Source: Candidatus Bathyarchaeota archaeon | Lineage (GTDB): Archaea > Thermoproteota > Bathyarchaeia > TCS64 | Direction: 5' to 3' | NCBI GenBank assembly: GCA_030613835.1 | Contig: JAUWLH010000065.1 | Span: 1 to 7,739, forward strand | DNA: 7,739 nucleotides | Part shown: one piece after another, positions 1 through 7,444 of the stretch | Position numbering within the stretch: the first letter of the stretch is position 1 | Layout of the letters: each line of letters starts with the position of its first letter | Notes under the pieces: model-generated | What the model was told of the DNA's origin: nothing | Databases searched by the model: none | Seen by the model: only the letters and a program-made list of their open reading frames with translations | Made by a program: the position numbers and the translations under genes

Positions 1-3000
1 GAAGCTTACGAGGTACTCGTACTCGCCTTCCTTGGAGTACTCGTATGGGATAACTGCCTCTGCCTCGTCGCGGGCTACGCTCCGCGTCTCCATCCTCTCG
101 GGGTCCAGGGTGACCCTTACGCCCTCTGCCCCGAGGTCCACATTGACCGTGTCAATGATGTCATCGATAGTGGTATAGGTTAGCAGTTTTGCTACCTCAC
201 GTGCCTTCTTCTCGGTCTTCCTGTGTTTCTCGTCAAGATATATGTTCATGACGGGTGTGGACGGGCTCTTGCGGGCATCGACGATCTCGATGAGCCTTGG
301 AAGACCCAGTGTTACGTTCAGCTCCGCGACTCCCGCGTAGTGGAAGGTCCTGAGGGTCATCTGTGTACCGGGCTCGCCGATACTCTGGGCCGCCAGGATC
401 CCCACGGCCTCACCCGGCTCGACTAGGCTATAGTCGTAGTTCCTGAGGACTGCTGCGACGACCTCGTCGACTCCTTCCTTTGTGAGTCCCGATTCGGTCA
501 ACCGCTTTCTCAGCTCGTCCCTGAGTAGGTCGGGGATCTGTGTCTGGATGCCGTCAACCTTGTCGTTGATGTACTTTTCAGTCGCCTTCCTGCCCTTCTT
601 CATATTGATCTTCGTCCTTTCGGTTAGCAGGCCGACGTTCACGGCTACCCCGTGGTCAGACTTTGATGGGTCAACGCCGTCCTCGCCGTAGGTGAACTGG
701 ACGATGTCACCGATGCTGTTCCTGACGGTTCCGTCGTACTCGACCCTCAGGTGCTCAAGGGCGTTGATGAGCCTCCTTTGCATGTATCCGCTCTGCTGGG
801 TACGCACCGCGGTGTCTACGAGTCCCTCTCGGCCTCCCATGGCGTGGAAGAAGAACTCTAGGGGCGTCAAGCCGTCACGGTAGCAGTTGTAGACGAAGCC
901 CCTTGACACTGGCATTGGGTCGTTCTCCTTGAAGTGGGGAAGGGTCCTGCCCTCGTATCCCCTCATGATCCTCTTGCCCCTGATGGACTGCTGTCCTACG
1001 CTTCCCATCATCTGGCCGATGTTGAGGCTGCTGCCACGGGCTCCGCTCCTGGTCATGATGATGCCGCTGTTCTCCAGCGGCAGACCTGTCTGCACGATGT
1101 TACCCGCGCCGTCTCTGGCCTTGGCCAGCTCGTTCATGACCTTGATCTCAAAGCTCTCCCGCAGGGTCTGACCTGGTAGCCTCTCTAGGACGCCATCCTG
1201 GAATTCCCCCGTGAGCTTTGCGACGCTTTTCTCCATGGTCCTCATGACCTTGCTGATGCTCTTGATCTCCTTCTCCTGGAGGGTAAGCTCGTCGAAGCTG
1301 TACGTGAAGCCATTGATTGTCAAGAACCCGTTGATGAGCCTGCTGATCCCGTTGAGGAAGTCGTGGCCCGCGTCGGTCCCATAGTCCTTGATGATCCTGT
1401 GGAAGATTGTATCGGGCCTCTCGGCTCCGATGCTGTTCTTGTCGATGATGCCTGTCACTAGGTTGCCGTTCTGTATCAGAACGTATGCATCGTGCTCACA
1501 TGCCTCGTTTTTGCACTCGGCGCAGTGCAAACAGATGTTCGCCCTTGTGACGAAGCTAAAGTCGTCAGGCAGGAACATGCTGAAAGCTTGTTTGCCGGTC
1601 CATAGCGGCTCCGGGTCAGTGATTGCAGGCTCGGGGACCTCTCCCGTGTATCCAACGTAGCTGATGATCTTGCCTAGCACATCGGCTGTGAGCACTGTTG
1701 ATTTCCTTGTGAGGAGGTACGCACCGCTGATGTAGTCCTTGCCCGCACCAATGATGGGGGCGCCATATCTGGGGCTCAGGATCTGGTCCTGGACCTGCAT
1801 GAGCATCCTGGCCTCCGTCTGGGCCTCCTTGCTCTGGGGTATGTGGAGGTTCATCTCGTCGCCGTCAAAGTCCGCGTTGTAGGGGGGACAGACTGTGAGG
1901 TGCATCCTGAAAGTCTTGTAGGGCAACACCTTGACCTTGTGGGCCATAATGCTCATCCTGTGGAGGCTGGGCTGCCTGTTGAACAGGGCAATGTCGCCGT
2001 CCATGAGATGCCTCTCGATGATGAAGCCTGGCTCAAGGCTATCGGCGATCAGGGTCCTGTCCTGGACGAACTCTAGCCTGATCCTCTTCTGGTCCGGTCT
2101 GATTACGTAGAGCGCGCCTGGGTGTATTTTGGGCCCGTTGAGAACCAGCTTCTTGACGGTCTCAAGGTTCCTCTCGGTGACTACATCGGGCACCGATAGC
2201 TTTGTGGCGATGTGATAGGGGACTCCCACCTGGTTGATGTCTAGGTTGGGGTCTGGGCTGATCACGGTACGCGCCGAGTAGTCGACACGCTTTCCGCTCA
2301 GGTTGCCCCTGAAACGGCCTTCCTTGCCCTTGAGCCTCTGTGAGAGAGACTTTAGAGTCCTGCCTGACCTGTGCCTGGCCGGTGGGATCCCGCTCACCTC
2401 GTTGTTGAAAAAAGTTGTAACGTGGTACTGTAGGAGCTCTGAGAGGTCCTCGATGATGAGGGTCGGCGCTCCCGCGTCGATGTTCTCTCTAAGCCTCTGG
2501 TTGATCCTGATGATATCGACGAGCTTGTGGGTGAGGTCGTCCTCTGCCCTGATGCCTGACTCCAGGATGATTGATGGTCTGACGTCCACCGGCGGTACCG
2601 GCATGACTTGCAGGACCATCCATTCTGGCCTGGCGACGATCGGGTTGTAGTTAAGCATCTCCAGGTCATCGTCTGGGATTCGCTCGAACCATTCCCTGAT
2701 CATGTTGGGTGTGAGGCGGCGGGTTACGTCTTCCTCGACAGCGCCCTCGATATCGAAGAACTCCTCCTTTTCTATCTCGTTGAATGTGGTGGGCTTGTTG
2801 AACTTGATCACTGTCTGGACCATGCCACAGTAGGGGCACTCTTTGTGCTTCTTGTACTTCTTTGCCTGCTTTATGATCTCGGCGAAGGTCTCGTCGCCTA
2901 CCTTGCCGAACATCTCGATGTCCCGCTTGCGCCTGGCGCTCAGCTTCTCCTTGAGGTCCTCGGCGAGCAGTATGCTTCCGCAGCCCCTGCAAGTGGCGTT

Positions 3001-3279
3001 AAGGACCTTGTAGATGGGCTTGGCGAACTCAACGTGGATTACGGGCACCGATAGCTCGATGTGACCGAAGTGGCCTGGACAGTTGATGGCGATGTTACCG
3101 CAGGTGCGGCACCTCTGCCTCGGCTCAAGTGTCCCGAGTCTCTGATCCATGAGGCCGCCGGCGATTGGTGCGCCGTCCTCGTCGTATGTATCGCTTGTAT
3201 CAGTCTCTACTACGCTCAGCCGCCTGATATCATCTGGGGGTAGTAGTCCGAACTTTATTGCGTCTATTACCTTGCTCAA
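1..3279 (-). CDS. rpoA: DNA-directed RNA polymerase subunit A, fused A'/A'' form (partial, C-terminus missing)
   Basis: This is the largest catalytic subunit of archaeal RNA polymerase (Rpb1/beta' homologue), open for 1093 codons and cut by the left window edge. In order I see the clamp zinc site (C57, C60, C67, H70), a second zinc site (C97, C100, C148, C151), the active-site motif NADFDGD at residues 468-474 whose three Asp bind catalytic Mg2+, the bridge helix around 802-837, and the A'' motif EPGEAVG from residue 954 with trigger-loop His980. Archaeal A' normally ends near residue 873-900 of this frame, yet the frame continues straight into A'', so the two are fused. From the family, roughly 170-190 C-terminal residues should lie outside the window. 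The start is a TTG one nucleotide after the rpoB stop, with AGGAG at suitable distance and a family-like N-terminus (SKVIDAIKFGLL); no alternative start is nearby in frame. It is co-transcribed and probably translationally coupled with rpoB. Confidence 0.97.
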   Translation of the reverse strand, partial: MSKVIDAIKFGLLPPDDIRRLSVVETDTSDTYDEDGAPIAGGLMDQRLGTLEPRQRCRTCGNIAINCPGHFGHIELSVPVIHVEFAKPIYKVLNATCRGCGSILLAEDLKEKLSARRKRDIEMFGKVGDETFAEIIKQAKKYKKHKECPYCGMVQTVIKFNKPTTFNEIEKEEFFDIEGAVEEDVTRRLTPNMIREWFERIPDDDLEMLNYNPIVARPEWMVLQVMPVPPVDVRPSIILESGIRAEDDLTHKLVDIIRINQRLRENIDAGAPTLIIEDLSELLQYHVTTFFNNEVSGIPPARHRSGRTLKSLSQRLKGKEGRFRGNLSGKRVDYSARTVISPDPNLDINQVGVPYHIATKLSVPDVVTERNLETVKKLVLNGPKIHPGALYVIRPDQKRIRLEFVQDRTLIADSLEPGFIIERHLMDGDIALFNRQPSLHRMSIMAHKVKVLPYKTFRMHLTVCPPYNADFDGDEMNLHIPQSKEAQTEARMLMQVQDQILSPRYGAPIIGAGKDYISGAYLLTRKSTVLTADVLGKIISYVGYTGEVPEPAITDPEPLWTGKQAFSMFLPDDFSFVTRANICLHCAECKNEACEHDAYVLIQNGNLVTGIIDKNSIGAERPDTIFHRIIKDYGTDAGHDFLNGISRLINGFLTINGFTYSFDELTLQEKEIKSISKVMRTMEKSVAKLTGEFQDGVLERLPGQTLRESFEIKVMNELAKARDGAGNIVQTGLPLENSGIIMTRSGARGSSLNIGQMMGSVGQQSIRGKRIMRGYEGRTLPHFKENDPMPVSRGFVYNCYRDGLTPLEFFFHAMGGREGLVDTAVRTQQSGYMQRRLINALEHLRVEYDGTVRNSIGDIVQFTYGEDGVDPSKSDHGVAVNVGLLTERTKINMKKGRKATEKYINDKVDGIQTQIPDLLRDELRKRLTESGLTKEGVDEVVAAVLRNYDYSLVEPGEAVGILAAQSIGEPGTQMTLRTFHYAGVAELNVTLGLPRLIEIVDARKSPSTPVMNIYLDEKHRKTEKKAREVAKLLTYTTIDDIIDTVNVDLGAEGVRVTLDPERMETRSVARDEAEAVIPYEYSKEGEYEYLVSF

Positions 3280-3280
3280 T

Positions 3281-6200
3281 TTACTCGATCTCCTTGGCCA
3301 AGACCAGGCTTGGCGATAGGCATAGGCTCTGCATCTCCTGTAGCAGTAGTTTGAAGGCGTAGGAAATGGTCACTGGCTCGATATCGCTTTTGCCTTCGCA
3401 TGTGGGGCATGTGTACTTCCTCTGTCTGACATCATAGTATCCCTGTCGTCCGCATTTCTCGCAGATGTAGATGGTGTAGGCGTCTGACTCCTCCAGGAGT
3501 CTGTCCTTGAGGAGCATGGCCGCGCCGTGTCCGACGAGGCAGTCCCTCTCCATCTCCCCGAACCTGAGTCCGCCGCCCCGGGCACGGCCCTCTGTGGGCT
3601 GCCTCGTGAGCATCTGGACCTGGCCTCGGGCCCTTGCGTGGATCTTGTCCACGACCATGTGGTGTAGCTTCTGGTAGAAGGCCACGCCGAGGAATATCTC
3701 GGCCTCGAACTTCTTCCCTGACTGTCCGTCGTATAGGATCTCTCGTCCACCGGGCTGCAGTCCAAAGTTTATGAGGTGCTCCTGCAGTGTCTTTGGCTCC
3801 TCGTTAGAGAAGGGTGTGCCGTCCACGATTTCTCCCCTGATGGCCGCGGCCTTTCCACTGATGGCCTCGATGAACTGGCCTACGGTCATCCTGCTCGGGT
3901 AGGCATGGGGGTTCATGATGATGTCCGGGGTCACGCCACTAGTGCTGAAGGGCATGTCCTCCTGTGGGACTAGCATGCCGATGACGCCTTTCTGGCCGTG
4001 CCTTGAAACGAACTTGTCTCCCAGTTCCGGGACCCTGTTGCTCCTGACCTTTACCTTGACCAGCTGGCTTCCCTCGATGTCCTTTGTGATGAAGACGCTG
4101 TCGACGACGCCGATCTCTGTGGGTCTGACGCTGACGCTCGTGTCACGTAGCTGGGGGCCCCTGACCTCCAGTCCACGGTAATCCTCCATGAACCTGGGCG
4201 GGCTTGTCTTGCCGATGAGGATGTCTCCTCCCTTGACCGCTCCCTCCGTGGAGATGAGCCCGTCTGATTCGAGCATCCTGTATGCGTCCGCTCCGTGGTA
4301 TCCGCGTATCCCGGCCTCTGGGACTGTTAGCCTGTCCTTGCTGCCTCCCAGGTACTGCTTGCATATCGCCTTGTAGATCCTGAAGAAGCTGCTGTGGCCG
4401 AGTCCACGCTGGACCGAGCCGTGATTGAAGATGATGGCGTCTTCCATGTTGTAGCCGATGCTACTGAGGATAGCGATAACGTAGTTCTGCCCTGCTGGGC
4501 GCTCGTTGTAGCCGATGACCTCCATTGGCTTTGTGGCTACGAGCGGCTTCTGTGGGTAGTGCAGCAGGTGACCGCGGGTATCGGTCCTGTCCCTGTAGTT
4601 GAGGGCGTAGACACCAGGTGCCTGCTTGGCCATTGCGGCCTGGTATGTGTTACGCGGGGACTGGTTGTGCTCGGCGTAGGGGATGATCGATGCCCCTACT
4701 CCAAGAATTGTATACGGGCATAGCTCCATGTGGGTGTGCTCGGGCGTCAGTGTCTGGGTGTCGATGGCGATGAAGGCGTTCTCCTCCTCGTCGCTGTCCA
4801 TGTACTCGATTATTCCCTCGCGTACTAGGTCGCTCCAGCTCCACCTTTCCTGTCGGATGTTCCTGATGTAGCGCTGCTTGAGGAGGCTCTTGCCGTCCTC
4901 GATGACTACTAGGGGTCGCCTGATCCTTCCCTCGTCCGCGTTGACGTAGATCTCGTTATAGTTCTTGTAGAAAACGATGTTTGCCTCTCCGCTGATCTCG
5001 CCCTTTCGGCGCATCTCACGGAAGGTGTTCACAAGAATATCTGGCGTCGTTGTGTACCCAAGGAGGTATCCCTCGACGAAGATCTTCGTGCCTGTGTGCC
5101 TTAGCTTTTCATCCACGTCCTTGCTGCGTATGACGCCCATGAACTCTAGGGTCCTCTTGATCTTCTCGGCGTCTGTGCCTACGCTGACGCTAGCCATGAG
5201 CGCCAGGTTCTTGACTAGTCCACAGTTGGCGCCCTCGGGGGTCTCGTTGGGGCAGAGCCTACCCCAGTGGGTGCTGTGGAGGTCCCTGGCCAGGAAGTTT
5301 GGCTGTGACCTACTCAGTGGGCTCTGTAGTCTCCTGAGGTGTGATAATGTTGAAAGTGTGTTGGTTCTGTCGAGGAGCTGTGTCATTCCGACCCTGCCCC
5401 TCCTCCAGTTTCCAGTCGCGAGGGCATGCTGGATCCTGCTTGTGATGATCCCGGGCCTGATGGCCGCGCTTATCAGGACGCCCTTGCGCCTTGTACTCAT
5501 CCTCCTGAACTGGTACCTCATGTCCCTGTAGAGGCTCCAGAAGGCGGACCTGAACAGCTCTGCAAGGAGTGGTCCGGCTAGTTTGATCCTCTTGTTCTTG
5601 AGGTGGTCCTTGTCGTCCTCGGAACGCTGGCCCAGCTTAAGCTCGATGATCCTGCTGGCCATCTCACCCAGGAACACGGCCTTGTCGAACCTGTCCTCTG
5701 GCTCTCTGCCAATGTGGGGCAAGAGGTTCCTGTCTAGGATAGTCTGGGCTCGCTTGATCCTGAACTCCTTGACCTGGCCGAATGCCACCCGGTTTCCGAT
5801 GAAAAGTATCGCGTCCTCGATGGACGGGATGTTGCCTGCCTCCTTGAAGCTGGCCTCCAGCTCGTTGAGTATCTCGGGGTCCAGGCTCACCATCGTGGCT
5901 ACCTCCCTGTCGGTCTCGACGCCCAGTGCCCTCATAAGAACGACCAGCGGCACTGGTACGGGTACGCCTGGGATGGTTACGCCCATTTCTCCCTTGGCCT
6001 TGCGGCTCATCTCGATCCTTGCCCTGAACCCGACGGTGGTGCTGAATACCTTGCCCTTGTACACGGGTTTGGATCCGCGGTTGTCGGTCTCGACCAGGAC
6101 CCTGTTTGGCGCTAGGTCTTCCAGGCTTACGATGACTCGCTCGCTGCCGTTGACTATAAAATATCCCCCGACTTCCTTGGGGTCCTCACCTATCCTGATC

Positions 6201-6610
6201 AGCTCGTCCTCGGTGTGGCGGCTGAGGAGGCACAGGGTGCTCTTCACCATGATGGGAATATCACCTATGTTGACGCGCTCGTATGTCTCGCGTCCCTCGT
6301 CGTCCAGCTCGATCTCCAGGTAGAGGGGGGCCGAGTAAGTAAGATTTCTAATCCGGGCCTCTCTGGGGTAAACCTCACGGACTGTTCCGTCTACCTCAAC
6401 GACACGGGGGTCGCCTATCTCGATTGATCCGAACTTAATCTTGTATATGTGATTGGGCACCTCAATGGAGATGCCGCCAATCTCGTCGATGATGTGTTGC
6501 AGCGTGTTCCTGGTGAAGTCATTGTAACTGTCCAGGTGCTGCTTGACGAGGCCCTCCTCCTTGAAGAAAGACTTCATCAGGTCCCAGTGGTCGTTGTCTG
6601 AGAGAAGCAT
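3281..6610 (-). CDS. rpoB: DNA-directed RNA polymerase subunit B (unsplit, complete)
   Basis: This is the second-largest catalytic subunit (Rpb2/beta homologue), 1109 aa, the usual size of the undivided archaeal B subunit; some euryarchaea split it into B'' and B'. Visible landmarks are the fork region SPLSR at 430-434, the block HSTHWGRLCPNETPEG at 445-460, NMEDAIIFN at 721-729, GDKFVSRHGQKGV at 864-876, the C-terminal block around RQPTEGRARGGG (1003-1014), and a zinc ribbon formed by C1050, C1053, C1068 and C1071. With RpoA it forms the active-centre cleft; the HGQKGV and NMEDA blocks lie near the catalytic site in known structures. The ATG start is supported by AGGATGA five nucleotides upstream and by an N-terminus typical of archaeal RpoB. 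It is the first gene of the visible operon, with rpoA following after a one-base gap. No frameshift, intein or missing motif is visible. Confidence 0.98.
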   Translation of the reverse strand: MLLSDNDHWDLMKSFFKEEGLVKQHLDSYNDFTRNTLQHIIDEIGGISIEVPNHIYKIKFGSIEIGDPRVVEVDGTVREVYPREARIRNLTYSAPLYLEIELDDEGRETYERVNIGDIPIMVKSTLCLLSRHTEDELIRIGEDPKEVGGYFIVNGSERVIVSLEDLAPNRVLVETDNRGSKPVYKGKVFSTTVGFRARIEMSRKAKGEMGVTIPGVPVPVPLVVLMRALGVETDREVATMVSLDPEILNELEASFKEAGNIPSIEDAILFIGNRVAFGQVKEFRIKRAQTILDRNLLPHIGREPEDRFDKAVFLGEMASRIIELKLGQRSEDDKDHLKNKRIKLAGPLLAELFRSAFWSLYRDMRYQFRRMSTRRKGVLISAAIRPGIITSRIQHALATGNWRRGRVGMTQLLDRTNTLSTLSHLRRLQSPLSRSQPNFLARDLHSTHWGRLCPNETPEGANCGLVKNLALMASVSVGTDAEKIKRTLEFMGVIRSKDVDEKLRHTGTKIFVEGYLLGYTTTPDILVNTFREMRRKGEISGEANIVFYKNYNEIYVNADEGRIRRPLVVIEDGKSLLKQRYIRNIRQERWSWSDLVREGIIEYMDSDEEENAFIAIDTQTLTPEHTHMELCPYTILGVGASIIPYAEHNQSPRNTYQAAMAKQAPGVYALNYRDRTDTRGHLLHYPQKPLVATKPMEVIGYNERPAGQNYVIAILSSIGYNMEDAIIFNHGSVQRGLGHSSFFRIYKAICKQYLGGSKDRLTVPEAGIRGYHGADAYRMLESDGLISTEGAVKGGDILIGKTSPPRFMEDYRGLEVRGPQLRDTSVSVRPTEIGVVDSVFITKDIEGSQLVKVKVRSNRVPELGDKFVSRHGQKGVIGMLVPQEDMPFSTSGVTPDIIMNPHAYPSRMTVGQFIEAISGKAAAIRGEIVDGTPFSNEEPKTLQEHLINFGLQPGGREILYDGQSGKKFEAEIFLGVAFYQKLHHMVVDKIHARARGQVQMLTRQPTEGRARGGGLRFGEMERDCLVGHGAAMLLKDRLLEESDAYTIYICEKCGRQGYYDVRQRKYTCPTCEGKSDIEPVTISYAFKLLLQEMQSLCLSPSLVLAKEIE
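3288..3295 (-). promoter_or_regulatory. Ribosome binding site of rpoA inside the end of rpoB
   Basis: The minus strand reads AAGGAGAT in the last codons of rpoB, about eight nucleotides before the TTG at 3279. This decides the unusual TTG start of rpoA, which follows the rpoB TAA after a single A. The layout favours re-initiation by ribosomes finishing rpoB, which would keep the two large subunits in balance (inference). Confidence 0.65.
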
Positions 6611-6615
6611 CTAAT

Positions 6616-6622
6616 TCATCCT
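6616..6622 (-). promoter_or_regulatory. Ribosome binding site of rpoB
   Basis: AGGATGA lies on the minus strand five nucleotides before the rpoB ATG. It resembles the archaeal Shine-Dalgarno consensus (AGGAGGTGA core) and supports the chosen start, implying that the rpoB mRNA has a leader rather than being leaderless. Confidence 0.6.
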
Positions 6623-6771
6623 ATTTTAAATATTATCTACGCTGCAAGCTATTAGAGGATAAAGGGGATTAAAGTCGGAATCTGATCCACTCATTTAACC
6701 AATATTCACCTATTAGAATCCATACTAACCTTGCAGAGGCTATACCCTAGGCTATCTTCCTACTAAAAAAT

Positions 6772-6805
6772 GTTACCCTTTTTCAAGCCAGTATCGTTAC
6801 CCTTT
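6772..6805. repeat. 10-bp direct repeat GTTACCCTTT, two copies 24 bp apart
   Basis: GTTACCCTTT occurs at 6772-6781 and again at 6796-6805. The 24-bp period is a little over two helical turns. It lies upstream of both divergent operons and could be a paired protein-binding site; chance is also possible in such T-rich sequence. Confidence 0.35.
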
Positions 6806-6881
6806 GAGCGATCAAAGCTGGAATACAGCCCCTTTACTTTCATAGCTTAAGAATATTACTGATAGGAATGGGATAAAAATA

Positions 6882-6894
6882 CAAACTTTTATAG
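6882..6894 (+). promoter_or_regulatory. Probable TATA box and BRE of the LSm-L37e operon
   Basis: The plus strand reads CAAACTTTTATAG: an A-rich TFB-recognition element followed by a TATA element centred near 6890. Archaeal transcription normally starts about 26-27 bases beyond the TATA centre, which predicts a start near 6915-6919. That lies upstream of the ATG at 6943 and downstream of the alternative GTG at 6895. A weaker alternative, ATAAAAATAC at 6873-6882, would start transcription near 6904. Confidence 0.55.
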
Positions 6895-6900
6895 GTGAAC

Positions 6901-6930
6901 CCTGTTATTCGATTAGAGCCCAATAACAGG
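6901..6930. repeat. Perfect 9-bp inverted repeat upstream of the Sm-like gene (possible operator)
   Basis: CCTGTTATT at 6901-6909 is exactly repeated as its reverse complement AATAACAGG at 6922-6930, separated by 12 bases. The dyad is centred near 6915.5, on the transcription start predicted from the TATA box. Such a site would suit a dimeric repressor blocking initiation. The right arm also abuts the probable ribosome binding site AGGAAAG. If transcription starts further upstream, the repeat could instead form an RNA hairpin near the start codon. The symmetry is seen directly; the function is inferred. Confidence 0.55.
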
Positions 6931-6942
6931 AAAGTGCAAATA

Positions 6943-7170
6943 ATGTCGGACATGATTGAAAGAGTCTTAGACCGTAGCGTCGGGAAAACAGTGCTCATCA
7001 AACTAAGAGGCGGCAAGACACTCAGGGGTACCCTTGAGGGTTTTGACCAGCACGTGAACCTATACATGAAGGGCGCGGAGGACGTATCCGACCCACTCAA
7101 CGTGGCCGAGATCGGTGATATCGTGCTCCGTGGCGACAACGTAATAATGGTGAGTCCGCCGCCAGAGTAG
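6943..7170 (+). CDS. Sm-like (LSm) RNA-binding protein
   Basis: This 75-aa protein belongs to the archaeal Sm/LSm family, which forms ring-shaped heptamers binding U-rich single-stranded RNA. The Sm1 part holds VLIKLRGGKTLRG and the RNA-contact segment GFDQHVNL (the D-x-H-x-N signature). Sm2 holds LRGDNVIMVSP, matching the family's RG-D/N-N-V pattern. The length is typical of archaeal LSm. I chose the ATG at 6943 because it follows the predicted transcription start, has AGGAAAG upstream, and gives a normal-length N-terminus (MSDMIERV). A GTG at 6895 would add 16 residues unlike the family and lies before the predicted start of transcription. Ribosomal protein L37e begins 13 bases downstream, the widely conserved archaeal LSm-L37e pair, consistent with a shared mRNA. 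The specific RNA partners are not visible. Confidence 0.95.
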   Translation: MSDMIERVLDRSVGKTVLIKLRGGKTLRGTLEGFDQHVNLYMKGAEDVSDPLNVAEIGDIVLRGDNVIMVSPPPE

Positions 7171-7183
7171 AAGTGAACATACA

Positions 7184-7366
7184 ATGCCAACTAAGGGACC
7201 AATTCATCACGGTAAACGTGTTCATATCAGGTGTAGGCGCTGCGGCCGCAGGGCCTACCACATCAGGAACAAGGCTTGCGCGGCTTGCGGCTACGGGGCC
7301 ACGGCGAGGATCAGGAAGCTGTCCAACAACAGGAAGCCCCTGCAGCGCAACCGTAGGATCCACTAG
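7184..7366 (+). CDS. rpl37e: 50S ribosomal protein L37e (eL37)
   Basis: This 60-aa, strongly basic protein is the archaeal/eukaryotic large-subunit protein eL37, which binds 23S rRNA. The zinc ribbon is plain: C17-R-R-C20 and C32-A-A-C35, framed by the family pattern IRCRRCGRRAYH and ACAACGYGATAR. The basic tail from residue 42 fits rRNA contact. The length is normal for archaea. The ATG lies 13 bases after the LSm stop with a weak GAAGTGA ribosome binding site in the gap, so both genes are probably on one transcript. Nothing is missing. The related L37ae family is excluded by the short length and the placement of the cysteines. Confidence 0.95.
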   Translation: MPTKGPIHHGKRVHIRCRRCGRRAYHIRNKACAACGYGATARIRKLSNNRKPLQRNRRIH

Positions 7367-7410
7367 GGTTCTACGCCTATTCTTTTAGGTATCCTTATTC
7401 TATCATCAAG

Positions 7411-7418
7411 TTTTTAAT
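7411..7418 (+). promoter_or_regulatory. Probable TATA box of the tRNA-Leu gene
   Basis: TTTTTAAT, preceded by an A-rich trinucleotide, is centred about 30 bases before the first nucleotide of the mature tRNA. This is the spacing expected for an archaeal promoter that starts a few bases before the tRNA. It suggests that the tRNA has its own promoter rather than relying on L37e read-through. Confidence 0.5.
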
Positions 7419-7444
7419 CGGGGTACTGTCTTTTATTCCTGCGT

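Larger units (their letters stand above)
6611..6942. other. AT-rich divergent intergenic region between rpoB and the Sm-like gene
   Basis: These 332 bases hold no convincing gene. The region must contain the promoter of the leftward rpoB-rpoA operon and that of the rightward LSm-L37e operon. For rpoB the best TATA-like candidates on the minus strand are around 6649-6676 (for example ACTTTAAT at 6668-6675), but none is strong. For LSm a good TATA box with an A-rich upstream element lies at 6882-6894. The region also holds a 10-bp direct repeat, an 8-bp direct repeat (CTATTAGA at 6649 and 6710) and a 9-bp inverted repeat. The rpoH gene, which precedes rpoB in many archaea, is not here. I saw no tRNA-like or box C/D-like structure, although a small non-coding RNA cannot be excluded by eye. 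Confidence 0.7.

Noticed and set aside
2608..3054. 148-aa plus-strand open frame opposite rpoA
   Set aside because: It is antisense to the conserved N-terminal domain of RpoA with no domain or ribosome binding site of its own.
1..3279. Intein or frameshift within rpoA
   Set aside because: I translated the whole frame: all conserved blocks follow at expected spacing with no insertion or stop.
3370..3765. 131-aa minus-strand frame inside rpoB
   Set aside because: It is in another frame of the conserved rpoB C-terminal region, with arginine/serine-rich shadow composition.
5583..6323. 246-aa plus-strand open frame opposite rpoB
   Set aside because: It lies entirely antisense to well-conserved rpoB, and its Ser/Leu-rich translation resembles no family; it is a by-product of the GC-rich codon use of the real gene.
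6763..6843. 26-codon minus-strand frame in the intergenic region, with a repeated K-G-N
   Set aside because: It is very short, has no ribosome binding site or recognisable family, and the repeated residues come simply from the 10-bp direct repeat.
6895..6942. GTG start extending the Sm-like protein by 16 residues
   Set aside because: It lies before the transcription start predicted from the TATA box and adds residues outside the normal family length; the ATG at 6943 gives a standard LSm.
7173..7388. 71-aa plus-strand frame overlapping L37e
   Set aside because: It is a shifted frame of L37e with no zinc cysteines or family resemblance.
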